Shown here: positions 37,163-45,507 of the stretch, in pieces
Layout of the letters: each line of letters starts with the position of its first letter
Position numbering within the stretch: position 1 is the first letter of the stretch
NCBI RefSeq assembly: GCF_021390535.1
Contig: NZ_JAJUXG010000009.1
Span: 124,001 to 188,000, forward strand
DNA from: Dyadobacter sp. CY312
GTDB taxonomy: Bacteria; Bacteroidota; Bacteroidia; Cytophagales; Spirosomataceae
DNA: 64,000 nt
Direction: 5' to 3'
Made by a program: the position numbers and the translations under genes
Notes under the pieces: generated by a model
Seen by the model: the letters and a program-made list of their open reading frames with translations, nothing else
Told to the model about the DNA's origin: nothing
Databases searched by the model: none

Positions 37163-37759
37163 TCAGATGTTAAACAATATGGAAGTAATAAGTAGTGTGC
37201 TGAATGCTATTCCAAGGTCTTTTTCCATAGCGAGACGGAAAACTTTCATAGACCTAACCATATGCTTTTTGATAATACTTTTCGAAACTCCCATGGATTC
37301 GGCGGCCTCGTCATACGACAGGCCCTGTTGCCGGCAAAGCTTAAAAACACGTTGAGTCTGTGGAGTCAGTGAATTCAGCACAGAAGCAATAAAACATTGA
37401 TATTCATTAGATTGAACACACTCTTCAAGATCATTGGATATCTCACTATAAGAGCTTATAAAGTCAGACACATTTTTTTCTTCGGATAGTATTTTCCTAA
37501 GAATGTTGAGGCTGTGATTTTTACCTACTGTGAGAAGATAATACCGGAAAGAAACAACTTCCAGGAGCCTGCTTCTGTCTTCCCAAATCTTGATAAAGAC
37601 TTCCTGACAGGAATCGTCGGTCAGGTCATCCGATTTAAGGATATTGAATACAAACCGGTATAATACTGGCCTGTATCGATCATACATTTCAGAAAATGCC
37701 TTCTGGTCACCCAGAGCGATTTGCCTGATGGACGATCTTTCGTCATAATAAAGACCCAT
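37163..37759 (-). CDS. ECF-type RNA polymerase sigma factor
   Basis: A 198-aa sigma-70 family factor of the extracytoplasmic-function class. Region 2 is seen at about residues 18-85 (MYDRYRPVLYRFVFNILKSDDLTDDSCQEVFIKIWEDR) and region 4 at about 130-185 (LTPQTQRVFKLCRQQGLSYDEAAESMGVSKSIIKKHM). It would be released when the SusC transporter binds ligand and FecR signals, and would then transcribe the SusCD genes. It heads the minus-strand group sigma, fecR, susC, susD, lipoprotein. Confidence 0.93.
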   Translation of the reverse strand: MGLYYDERSSIRQIALGDQKAFSEMYDRYRPVLYRFVFNILKSDDLTDDSCQEVFIKIWEDRSRLLEVVSFRYYLLTVGKNHSLNILRKILSEEKNVSDFISSYSEISNDLEECVQSNEYQCFIASVLNSLTPQTQRVFKLCRQQGLSYDEAAESMGVSKSIIKKHMVRSMKVFRLAMEKDLGIAFSTLLITSILFNI

Positions 37760-38185
37760 GATGTTTAGGAATTGTAAAGTATCAACATTTATGATGCGTG
37801 TTAAAGACCATACTTAACTTTCCTGCGGCGGGAAGCGCCATCGCTTAAAGACCACAATATAATTGCACATTATAAAATAACAGCAATTTTTATATCGCAT
37901 TTAAGCAAATGAACTTAACAATTATATCGCTTTTTTGAACTTATGACAAATATTATACAAAAGTTATAGTTTAATATTGAATTAAGACTAAAACAGGTAT
38001 TTTTGGAATGAATCTCTTTTACAAAATATACTGATCCGTTGTTTTTACAGACGTCCTGATTCCTTTATTTCTCTTATAAAATGATGTGCATGAGGTTATC
38101 GACGATTTGAAAAATTAACTTTTATTAATTGAGAACTAAATTCTATTTTTTAGTCCTTTGACGGCGACAAACAACCAATCTAACT
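37760..38185. other. 426-base divergent intergenic region
   Basis: This AT-rich stretch separates the sigma gene (minus) and the S41 peptidase gene (plus). A 10-base direct repeat, TTAAAGACCA, occurs at 37801-37810 and 37845-37854, on the sigma-gene side. A short GC-rich segment lies between the copies. A weak promoter candidate for the S41 gene is at 38129-38160. No gene is visible. Confidence 0.5.
38129..38160 (+). promoter_or_regulatory. Weak promoter candidate for the S41 peptidase gene
   Basis: TTG (38129-38131) is followed after 21 bases by GTCCTTTG (38153-38160), which keeps the CTTTG end of TAnnTTTG but lacks its TA. The leader would be about 20 bases. Confidence 0.35.
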
Positions 38186-40411
38186 ATGAAGCAAATCCTT
38201 TTTACCCTCGCTTTGTGTTGCCAGCTCTCTATTTTGACTGCTCAGACAACGACTCAACCAACAGACCCTAACCTTAGCTTCGAAGATCATCAAAAGGGCT
38301 CACAGTTTCCTAAAAACTGGTTTCAGTGGGGCGCTGGTTATTCGCTCTCGGTAGACAGTACCCAGGCAAATGAAGGAAAACGATCTATGCTGATTCAATC
38401 TCCAGCCGACAGAAAGACAGATACCTTCGGATGTGTAGCGACAAAAATCCCCGCCATTTACGAAGGCAAAGAAATTGAATTACGCGGTTATCTGAAACTT
38501 GAAAACGTAAAGAACGGATCTGCGGGCTTGCTTATGCGTATTGATGGCGTCTCTGGTATGCTTCAGTTCGACAATATGGAGCAGAAGCATATACAAGGAA
38601 CATCCGATTGGACACAATACAGCATTAAGTTGCCATATTCTCAAAGTGCGAAAGTGATCAACGTAGGCGCTTTGCTTACCGGTGATGGAAAAATGTGGGT
38701 TGATAACCTGGAACTGTTTGTTGATGGAAAACCACTTAGGGAAGCTGCCATGAAACAGCCTTTGGCTGCCGAGCTCGATAAGGAATTCGATCAGGGATCA
38801 GGAATTGCACTGAACCAGCTTACTGCTCAGCAAATAACAGATCTCGCTGAAATCGGAAGGTTGTGGGGATTTTTGAAATACTACCATCCTGCGATTGCCG
38901 CCGGGAAACACAATTGGGATTACGAGCTGTTCCGAATTTTACCTAAAATAATCAATACTAAATCAAAGGAAGAAAAGCAACAAGCAATTTATACATGGAC
39001 TTCGAAACTGGGCACATTCAAGGCTAATGAAGTTGAAAAATTTGAGGATGGCGTTGATAAAATGGAGCCCGACTTTTCCTGGATCAATGAAGACAATTAC
39101 AGCAGTAAATTGCTGTCAAGGCTCGATTCGGTCAAAAAGGCTGAGCGTATAGATGATCACTATTATATTGGTCTGACTGCCCATGTGGGAAATCCGGAAT
39201 TCAAAAATGAAAATCCGTACGCAACTATGAAATATCCGGATGCGGGTTACCGCCTTTTGTCTCTGTTCAGATACTGGAATATGATTGAGTATTATTTCCC
39301 ATATAAGTATCTGATCGGACAGGATTGGCAAAAAGTCTTACCAGAATTCGTGCCGAAATTCATTAATGCCACCAACGAAACTGAATATAAACTGGCTGCC
39401 CTGGCACTCATTGCAAGAATCCATGATACGCACGCCAATATCTACCAGGATCCTACGCTTGAAAAGTTTTTCGGAAACCAATACGCTCCGGTCGAGCTCA
39501 CTTTCGTGGAAGACAAACCTGTTGTAACCAATTACTTTCATCAGGTTTTGGGCGAAAAATCCGGATTGAAAATTGGTGATGTAATTGAGACCATCAACGG
39601 AAAAAAGATTCAGCAGATTATACAGGAAAAGATGCCGCTTACACCTGCATCCAACTATCCTACACAGCTGAGAAATATCGCCCGGGATCTCCTCCGAACA
39701 AATGATTCGCTGTTGACAATAACCTACATCCGTGATAACAAACCAGAGCAGTTGAAAATAAAGGCATATGACAAGAAAACGATCAACATTTATGCCAATT
39801 ACAACAGCAGGGATACAAGTTTTAAAATGATTCGTCCGGATGTTTCATACCTGTTCCCTGGTAAAATAAAGAATAGCTATTTACCATCCATCAGTCCCGA
39901 GCTTTTAAAAAGCAAAGGGTTTGTCATTGACTTGCGGTGTTATCCTTCTGATTTCATTGTATTTTCTTTGGCTAATTACTTGCTTCCAGAACCGACTGGT
40001 TTTGCAAAGTTCTCAGTTGGGAGTCTGGCCAGACCTGGCACTTTCACATTAGGATCATCAGTTAAAAATGGAAGTGTCAATGAAAACTACTACAAGGGGA
40101 AAATCGTAATCATCGTGAATGAACAGTCGCAAAGTCAAGCGGAATATACTGCAATGGCCTTTTCCACAGCACCCAATGTGAATGTTATAGGAAGTACCAC
40201 GGCCGCAGCCGACGGGAATGTCTCAGGCATCGTCCTGCCTGGTAACGTTAATACAATGATCAGTGGTATCGGCGTCTATTATCCGGATGGTCGTGAAACC
40301 CAACGGATCGGGATTGTCCCGGATATTGAAGTGAAGCCGACCATCAAAGGAATCAGAGAAGGTCGTGATGAGCTGCTCGAAAAAGCGCTGGCAATTATTG
40401 ACGGAAAGTAA
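38186..40411 (+). CDS. S41-family serine peptidase with N-terminal beta-sandwich domain
   Basis: A 741-aa exported peptidase. After a signal peptide (to about residue 20) comes a carbohydrate-binding-module-like beta-sandwich (about 25-180: NLSFEDHQKGSQFPKNWFQWG). A helical section and a PDZ-like domain (about 430-530: PVELTFVEDKPVVTNYFHQVLGEKSGLKIGDVIETINGK) precede the S41 catalytic domain. The likely nucleophile is Ser650 in EQSQSQAE, followed by the conserved VIGSTTAAADGN and GIGVYYPDGRETQRIGIVPDIEV segments. S41 enzymes cut C-terminal regions of proteins; the substrate here is unknown. It stands alone, and a strong terminator follows. Confidence 0.88.
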   Translation: MKQILFTLALCCQLSILTAQTTTQPTDPNLSFEDHQKGSQFPKNWFQWGAGYSLSVDSTQANEGKRSMLIQSPADRKTDTFGCVATKIPAIYEGKEIELRGYLKLENVKNGSAGLLMRIDGVSGMLQFDNMEQKHIQGTSDWTQYSIKLPYSQSAKVINVGALLTGDGKMWVDNLELFVDGKPLREAAMKQPLAAELDKEFDQGSGIALNQLTAQQITDLAEIGRLWGFLKYYHPAIAAGKHNWDYELFRILPKIINTKSKEEKQQAIYTWTSKLGTFKANEVEKFEDGVDKMEPDFSWINEDNYSSKLLSRLDSVKKAERIDDHYYIGLTAHVGNPEFKNENPYATMKYPDAGYRLLSLFRYWNMIEYYFPYKYLIGQDWQKVLPEFVPKFINATNETEYKLAALALIARIHDTHANIYQDPTLEKFFGNQYAPVELTFVEDKPVVTNYFHQVLGEKSGLKIGDVIETINGKKIQQIIQEKMPLTPASNYPTQLRNIARDLLRTNDSLLTITYIRDNKPEQLKIKAYDKKTINIYANYNSRDTSFKMIRPDVSYLFPGKIKNSYLPSISPELLKSKGFVIDLRCYPSDFIVFSLANYLLPEPTGFAKFSVGSLARPGTFTLGSSVKNGSVNENYYKGKIVIIVNEQSQSQAEYTAMAFSTAPNVNVIGSTTAAADGNVSGIVLPGNVNTMISGIGVYYPDGRETQRIGIVPDIEVKPTIKGIREGRDELLEKALAIIDGK

Positions 40412-40426
40412 ATTCCTTCTTTCATC

Positions 40427-40470
40427 AAAAAAACCTCCGGAAAGACAATCGTCCTATCGGAGGTTTTTTT
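40427..40470. terminator. Bidirectional terminator after the S41 gene
   Basis: AAAAAAACCTCCG (40427-40439) pairs with CGGAGGTTTTTTT (40458-40470). The A- and T-runs on the two sides serve both converging transcripts. Confidence 0.85.
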
Positions 40471-40483
40471 TGTGTTCGCTATC

Positions 40484-41287
40484 TTAAATCTTCTCTTTGT
40501 CGGCATCAAGCGTATCGCACAATTGCTGACATGTGATAAACTCCCCCTTATGCTTGATTAAATAACTTATCAATTTATCAAGCTTGTCCGTCAGTGCCTG
40601 CCCATCCGGACTTTTAACATAACCCGGCAACTTGTAATCCCCTATATCAGCAAACTCCCACGGATGAAAGTACAGCATCAGACTCTTCCTTTTTCGAAGC
40701 GTCAAACGGCACATTTCGGAATAAATACCTGCCGGCAGATTTTTAAACGATAACCAAAACAACGGAAAGCGCAGCCATGGCATGGTGGAACAAGGAAGCT
40801 CCCACATCCCACTTTCATGGTATGGTAAAGGACTTTTATGCAACAAATTGTATCTCCCCGGCAAGTAAGTCGGGTTCACAGACGAGTCGTAACGAAAGCC
40901 CCATTTGGCAAGATTGGCTTCGTCAAATGGTCTTAACCTTGGCATACGAAAACCATTAACGAACTTCCCGGTTATGAATTCAAGTATTTGCTTCGAAACC
41001 AATATATCCTGCTCCTGAAAGTCGTGATTCGGAGCATGATAAAGCGCGTGGGAGGCTATTTCATGTTTGTCAGACAGCAAACGTATCAATTCAGGATTCT
41101 TCTGAGCAAAATGGCCCGTTGTGAAAAACGTAACCGCTACATTGTGTTTGTCTAACACCGGCAATATACGCTTCATTCCGGCAAGTGTTACTTCCATTTG
41201 ATCACGCTCAGATACCTTCTGACCATACTCCTCAGGAATGTCAAACTCTTCGAGATCGAAAGTCAGATTTACTAAATATCGCCCCAT
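40484..41287 (-). CDS. Polysaccharide deacetylase family protein
   Basis: A 267-aa enzyme with a NodB-homology domain, which removes acetyl or formyl groups from sugars. Visible motifs are TFDLEEFD (motif 1 with the catalytic Asp), SHALYH (the metal-binding HxxxxH, here H-A-L-Y-H), RMPRLRPF (motif 3) and LYFHPWEF (motif with catalytic His). The variant first motif and the absence of a signal peptide place it with lipid-linked sugar deacetylases such as ArnD-like proteins. Its start lies 16 bases inside the GT2 gene, so the two are translationally coupled. Confidence 0.85.
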   Translation of the reverse strand: MGRYLVNLTFDLEEFDIPEEYGQKVSERDQMEVTLAGMKRILPVLDKHNVAVTFFTTGHFAQKNPELIRLLSDKHEIASHALYHAPNHDFQEQDILVSKQILEFITGKFVNGFRMPRLRPFDEANLAKWGFRYDSSVNPTYLPGRYNLLHKSPLPYHESGMWELPCSTMPWLRFPLFWLSFKNLPAGIYSEMCRLTLRKRKSLMLYFHPWEFADIGDYKLPGYVKSPDGQALTDKLDKLISYLIKHKGEFITCQQLCDTLDADKEKI

Positions 41288-41985
41288 ACACTACTCATAA
41301 AGATTATACGCCACAAACTTATCGTTTCTCTGAACAAAACCTTATAACTAAAATCACTGAAAACAATCGTTGGCTTGGCTGCGACATCAATAGAACGGAT
41401 TTCAATTTTCTTTTTGATCAGCTTTCTGATCAGCTCTATTTCAAATACAAAAGTGTTGGTTTTGGTTTGAAGAATCTCAGGAAGTATTTCACGCCTGAAA
41501 CCCTTTATCCCCGCCTGCGTATCTGTCACATGCCTGGAAAGGAAAAGTTTATTCAACAGTTGCAACGCTTTGGACACTACCTGTCTTTTAAATGGCAACT
41601 TACGAAAATACTCCACGTTCCGGTTTCCGTAAACGAACCAGCATTGCGGATCCGTTGCGAAAATATTTATCATCTCCACAATTGGCTGTGTACCAAAAGG
41701 AAAATCAATGTCGGTGTAGATGACAATATCACCTTTTGCATGCATAGTACCTTTTCTGATTGCCGAGCCTTTCCCCTCGTTAATCAAATTATCGACAAAC
41801 AGTATTCCCGAGGTTGCCGTTATTTCAGGCAAAACGCCTCTGTTGAGACGGGTAGAACCATCATTCGAGACGATATATTCTATCTGATACTGAGGCAATG
41901 CGGCATTCAACTCATGCACATTTTGAAGTAGCGTCTGACACCAGCCATCCACAGGATTATAACAGGGCAACACTACACTAATCAT
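41272..41985 (-). CDS. Glycosyltransferase family 2 (polyprenyl-phosphate sugar synthase-like)
   Basis: A 237-aa GT2 enzyme. It starts MISVVLPCYNPVDGW, has YIVSNDGSTRLN and VYTDIDFPFG (the DxD motif) and TDTQAGIKGFRREILPE, the pattern of dolichyl- or undecaprenyl-phosphate mannose/glucose synthases. No membrane segment is evident, so it would act at the inner face of the membrane. It overlaps the GT87 gene by 8 bases and the deacetylase gene by 16 bases. The three probably make and use a lipid-linked sugar. Confidence 0.85.
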   Translation of the reverse strand: MISVVLPCYNPVDGWCQTLLQNVHELNAALPQYQIEYIVSNDGSTRLNRGVLPEITATSGILFVDNLINEGKGSAIRKGTMHAKGDIVIYTDIDFPFGTQPIVEMINIFATDPQCWFVYGNRNVEYFRKLPFKRQVVSKALQLLNKLFLSRHVTDTQAGIKGFRREILPEILQTKTNTFVFEIELIRKLIKKKIEIRSIDVAAKPTIVFSDFSYKVLFRETISLWRIIFMSSVWGDI

Positions 41986-43147
41986 TTGATAACGAAGAAT
42001 TAACTGATTTTTCAGGGCTAAATAATTGAATCTGCAACAATAACCACACTATGAAACAAGGAATGACCTTGATCAGGTTGGGCTGTATAAACTCCCGTCG
42101 CCACGATGGTGGATAAACATCGGTTGGCGCAAGAATACTAAAAAAGAATACCGCAAAAATCAGGATTTTGGCCCATGGGTATAGTGCATCGCGCGAAACC
42201 AGATACCACAAAACAACTCCCTGTATAGCAATTACATAGGTTGAAGATTCAGCTGCATGGTTAAACATAATAACCCAAAGGGAAGCATAACCCAGCAACA
42301 ATAGACGGTTGTTCAGCGACTGGTATTGGTTGCGTATCAATGTCCAAAGCCAGGTTAGTCCGAATAAGAAAAGACCCGCATATTGGATCAGACTTACATC
42401 GTGGTCTGTAAAAGATGGCCGCCAAACCTTAATAAGTCCCATAATTGAAAAGCCAAAATTCACCTTATGATCCTGAACCAGACAGGCGAACCAGTCTTTA
42501 TAAAGCTGGATGAAGTGGTCACTGCCCGCGAATGGAAACGGAACAAAAGCAAGTACGACAAGCCACAAAACCGAGTACATTATATACTGACCTTTTTTGG
42601 GATAAAACAAAAACAAGGCAGCGAAAATAAGCCCGTAACCTTTGATACAAAATGCCAGAATTGGGAACAGTGAAGCCCATTTTAACTTTCCTCTTTCCAG
42701 AAAAGAAAATGTGAATAGCCCCAGTGCACCAATGATCGGATTTGTCTGCTGATTGTGGAGCGAAGTCACAAGTTCGATGAGAATAAACCACCAGAAGAAA
42801 ACTTTTTGACTTTGAGTTAATGGTAAGCTCTTGATCCCGTAAAATACCACGAGCGAACAGGTTATCAACCATAATATCAGGCTTACCGGCACGGGAAGCA
42901 GACTGAACGGACTAAATAAAATGCAAAAAGTGGGATGATAAAGAAAGATATCAAAGTACTCCGCGGGATAGCCGATGTGCAGATTTGTTTTATCTAAAAG
43001 ATGGAACAGCGACTGCCTGAAAATAACGAAGTTGTTGTATTTCAGTGGGCCACCTACATAATGCTGAACACCAATAACCACACTGAGCAGTACATACACT
43101 GATAAGATCACATTTTCCCGAGAGAAGAATGCATAAAAACGCTTCAT
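41978..43147 (-). CDS. GT87-type integral membrane glycosyltransferase
   Basis: A 389-aa polytopic membrane protein with about nine or ten hydrophobic segments. It resembles the GT87/DUF2029 family of polyprenyl-phosphate-dependent glycosyltransferases: an early periplasmic loop with YNNFVIFRQSLFHLLDKTNLHIGYPAEYFDIFLYHPTFCILFSPFSLLP is characteristic. Such enzymes take sugars from a lipid carrier, fitting the adjacent GT2 carrier-sugar synthase. It is the first gene of the overlapping three-gene operon. Confidence 0.75.
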   Translation of the reverse strand: MKRFYAFFSRENVILSVYVLLSVVIGVQHYVGGPLKYNNFVIFRQSLFHLLDKTNLHIGYPAEYFDIFLYHPTFCILFSPFSLLPVPVSLILWLITCSLVVFYGIKSLPLTQSQKVFFWWFILIELVTSLHNQQTNPIIGALGLFTFSFLERGKLKWASLFPILAFCIKGYGLIFAALFLFYPKKGQYIMYSVLWLVVLAFVPFPFAGSDHFIQLYKDWFACLVQDHKVNFGFSIMGLIKVWRPSFTDHDVSLIQYAGLFLFGLTWLWTLIRNQYQSLNNRLLLLGYASLWVIMFNHAAESSTYVIAIQGVVLWYLVSRDALYPWAKILIFAVFFFSILAPTDVYPPSWRREFIQPNLIKVIPCFIVWLLLQIQLFSPEKSVNSSLSND

Positions 43148-43181
43148 GAAATAATGATTGTTAGGGGGTAAATTTTAACCT

Positions 43182-43189
43182 CAAAGTTA
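43182..43189 (-). promoter_or_regulatory. Possible -7 box of the GT87 operon
   Basis: TAACTTTG on the minus strand fits TAnnTTTG, 35 bases before the start codon. No clear TTG lies at the right distance upstream, so the call is weak. Confidence 0.35.
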
Positions 43190-43397
43190 GTGACAAGAAA
43201 TGTATACGAATCGTTGGAATTGGCTACAATCTATTTTCTAATTTTTTCCTAATAACTCCTAACTCTTATAATCTTTCTCTAATATCCTCAATAGCGAACT
43301 TCAGCAACTCACAACATTGTGGAAAGAAAGTTTCAGTCTGAACATGGTTCGGCCCCGGAACAATATTTATAGCATTTCTTATTTTTTCCACCATTCC

Positions 43398-44192
43398 ATG
43401 GAAACCATGAAAAACAGAAAAATCGAAAGATATACCACAGCCGCCATTGTCATCGGAGGTATAATTGGAACCTGGTTTTTAAGTCGACCAAAAAAGGGAA
43501 TCGTAAAAACCCGTCTTGATCGCATACAACAAAAAAAGATTGACAGGAACCTGATGACGCCTGCAAATGCAACTTTTGGCATCGTGTGGTCGGTAATTTA
43601 TGCCGGTACATTGGCTTTGGCTGTTCACCAGGCGCTCCCGTCCCAGCTTTCCAATCCAAGATATCAGAAGGCGCAATGGTGGTTCAGGATCAATTACATC
43701 ATGACGATGGTGTTTGGCTATTTCTTTTCAAAATCAGATAAGAAAAGCAGGATCGCTGCTGCTGTGACAACCATCGGTATGTTGCCTGCGGCAATTGGTC
43801 TGCATCGTTCACTGGAAATTGACGAAAATGCTGACCTTTCCGAACCTGAAAAAACGCTCGGAAAATTCATCAGTATTTATGCAGGCTGGCTTACCGCAGC
43901 ATCGGCAGTGAGTGCTACTACGCTTGCTCACGAGTTTGGTTATTTGAGAAAAAACACTGATACTAAACAATGGACCAGCGCCTTACTTCCCGTTGCCAGT
44001 GGCGCAGGAGTATTGGTTTCACGGCAATTGAACGACCCTGTTAGTTTATTACCTGTTGCCGCCGCACTTGCAGGAATTGCGGTTAAACAGAAGGATAAAA
44101 ACAGGGAGATCAGCCTACTTGCTGCCGGATTAGCAGCGTCGGTTGCAGGACTAATACTTAACGATTTTAATAAACAACATCAATTAAATTGA
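43398..44192 (+). CDS. TspO/MBR-like tryptophan-rich membrane protein (tentative)
   Basis: A 264-aa membrane protein with about seven hydrophobic segments. The motif MTPANATFGIVWSVIYAGTLALAVHQ resembles the PxxxFGxVWxxLY core of TspO/MBR proteins, and KAQWWFRINYIMTMVF recalls their second half, but the protein is longer than the usual 160 residues and has extra helices at the C terminus. The frame is open back to a TTG at 43317; ATGs at 43398 and 43407 are the plausible starts. The function is unknown. A terminator follows and the next gene is convergent. Confidence 0.6.
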   Translation: METMKNRKIERYTTAAIVIGGIIGTWFLSRPKKGIVKTRLDRIQQKKIDRNLMTPANATFGIVWSVIYAGTLALAVHQALPSQLSNPRYQKAQWWFRINYIMTMVFGYFFSKSDKKSRIAAAVTTIGMLPAAIGLHRSLEIDENADLSEPEKTLGKFISIYAGWLTAASAVSATTLAHEFGYLRKNTDTKQWTSALLPVASGAGVLVSRQLNDPVSLLPVAAALAGIAVKQKDKNREISLLAAGLAASVAGLILNDFNKQHQLN

Positions 44193-44206
44193 TAGGCTAA
44201 CAAGCA

Positions 44207-44242
44207 AAAAGAGCAGATAGGCATAACCCCATCTGCTCTTTT
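44207..44242. terminator. Bidirectional terminator
   Basis: AAAAGAGCAGAT (44207-44218) pairs perfectly with ATCTGCTCTTTT (44231-44242) over a 12-base loop, between converging genes. Confidence 0.85.
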
Positions 44243-44259
44243 ATATAAAAACCTAAAAA

Positions 44260-44658
44260 TTATTTCGTCTTCGACAATTTGGCTTGTGCCAGTTTTAGTA
44301 AATCATCGTCTTCGGTAATTCTGTTATTGAGTTTGGCTGCTTCAAAATAAACACTCATTGCATATTTACCATCAAAATTCGGATCTATTTCTACCATTGG
44401 AACCTTCAATCGTGCGTGTTTAATACTTTCAAGATCGTTGATGGATACGTAACTCAACTCCGGTTTCCCCTGACCAAGATCGCAAACACCAAAAGCGATA
44501 TTATTGGTAGAATCCAGTTCTGACAATAGCCATATTGCTTTGCCATATTTGGAATGCAGCTTCACAACCGGTTCATGATCTTTGCCCAGTTCGTTCTGAA
44601 CTTCCATGGCATTGTGGATCATTATTTCTCTAAGATTCTCAGGGATCATTTTTGACAT
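44260..44658 (-). CDS. DUF2958-like small protein
   Basis: A 132-aa cytoplasmic protein. The centre reads AIWLLSELDSTNNIAFGVCDLGQGKPELSYVSINDLESI, which matches the DUF2958 pattern of a WxxSE-D segment, an FG-cDLG turn and an ELgYvsl strand; VEIDPNF near residue 90 fits too. The family has no known function and is often seen on conjugative elements and plasmids, but here nothing else mobile is nearby. An alternative start lies three codons in. It follows the Crp/Fnr gene on the same strand after 44 bases. Confidence 0.65.
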   Translation of the reverse strand: MSKMIPENLREIMIHNAMEVQNELGKDHEPVVKLHSKYGKAIWLLSELDSTNNIAFGVCDLGQGKPELSYVSINDLESIKHARLKVPMVEIDPNFDGKYAMSVYFEAAKLNNRITEDDDLLKLAQAKLSKTK

Positions 44659-44702
44659 AGGGCAAAGATACTCGAACGATGCGGTTTTGACAACCAGGTT
44701 AT

Positions 44703-45281
44703 TTACTGCGCGCTAAGCTTTTTCCTGACCTTACTCAAAAACTCCGGTGAAAATCCAAGATAGGATGCGATGTAATGTTGTGCTACACGTTGCGGAATGG
44801 CCGGATATCTATTCAGGAAATCAAGGTATTTTTCAACTGCCGTTGTGGAAATAGTCCTAAACAGGCGCTCCTGTAACTGCGCCAGATTCCGTTGCACCAT
44901 GAGCCTGAACATACGCTCGAAACCAGGCACTGCGGTTAACAGCTTTTCTTTCGTTTCTGGTGTCAGAATCAATAATTCGCAATCTTCCAGCGTCTCAATG
45001 TAAACCAGACTCGGCTTTTGCTCCGTGAAACTGGTAATGTCACTCACCCACCAGTCTTCGATCGCGAATTGCAGCGTCACCTCCGCTCCCGACTGGTCAA
45101 TGTGGTAGGTTCTGATACAACCTTTAAGGATGAAAGCCTCGAACTGGCAAACCTCGCCTTCCAGCAATAAGAACGTTTTTTTGGGTTGTTTTTTATATTG
45201 AAGTAATGAATCGAAATGTGCCAGCTCTTCGTCCGTAAAGGGAAGGCACCTTTTTGCATAAGCGTTAATTTTTTCAAACAT
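44703..45281 (-). CDS. Crp/Fnr-family transcriptional regulator
   Basis: A 192-aa regulator with an N-terminal cyclic-nucleotide-binding-like beta barrel (about 15-115: KKTFLLLEGEVCQFEAFILKGCIRTYHIDQSGAEVTLQF) and a C-terminal winged helix (VAQHYIASYLGFSPEFLSKVRKKL). The barrel belongs to the Bacteroidota type in which the cAMP-contacting Arg-Ser pair is not evident. The frame runs back to 45320, but the start at 45281 (MFEKINAYAKR) matches usual homologues and leaves the upstream hairpin in the leader. A promoter and a strong hairpin precede it. Confidence 0.88.
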   Translation of the reverse strand: MFEKINAYAKRCLPFTDEELAHFDSLLQYKKQPKKTFLLLEGEVCQFEAFILKGCIRTYHIDQSGAEVTLQFAIEDWWVSDITSFTEQKPSLVYIETLEDCELLILTPETKEKLLTAVPGFERMFRLMVQRNLAQLQERLFRTISTTAVEKYLDFLNRYPAIPQRVAQHYIASYLGFSPEFLSKVRKKLSAQ

Positions 45282-45320
45282 ATCAATTGTCTCTTCTATC
45301 TGACTGCCATCAATAAACAA

Positions 45321-45358
45321 AAAACATCCTCCTGCAAAATGATGCAGAAGGATGTTTT
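45321..45358 (-). terminator. Terminator-like hairpin at the 5' end of the crp-type mRNA
   Basis: AAAACATCCT (45321-45330) pairs with AGGATGTTTT (45349-45358); after one mismatch, CTGCA pairs with TGCAG, closing a 6-base loop. On the minus strand TTTTTT follows. It lies between the predicted transcription start (about 45359) and the crp-type start codon, not after any gene. Confidence 0.65.
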
Positions 45359-45365
45359 TACTTTT

Positions 45366-45397
45366 TAAAGGTAGTTGTAAACACCGGGATTATCAAA
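45366..45397 (-). promoter_or_regulatory. Promoter of the Crp/Fnr gene
   Basis: On the minus strand TTTG (45394-45397) is followed after 20 bases by TACCTTTA (45366-45373), one base from TAnnTTTG. Transcription would start at about 45359, right at the base of the hairpin. Confidence 0.55.
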
Positions 45398-45442
45398 GTT
45401 GTGGCTCGTATTACCACTTGCAACAGAACAAAAATTTAATAT

Positions 45443-45460
45443 AAACTAAAAATTTAGTTT
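45443..45460. promoter_or_regulatory. AT-rich palindrome in the crp/ChaN-like divergent region
   Basis: AAACTAAA and TTTAGTTT, 8-base perfect arms separated by two bases, lie 47 bases before the plus-strand gene. It could be an operator for the neighbouring Crp/Fnr regulator, which is inference. Confidence 0.35.
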
Positions 45461-45507
45461 GAAAAATAACTTGTCGTATATTGCGTCACACATCATCATA
45501 AAAACTA

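Noticed and set aside
41185..41931. 248-codon plus-strand frame across the deacetylase and GT2 genes
   Set aside because: Both minus-strand genes show intact family motifs; this frame is a by-product.
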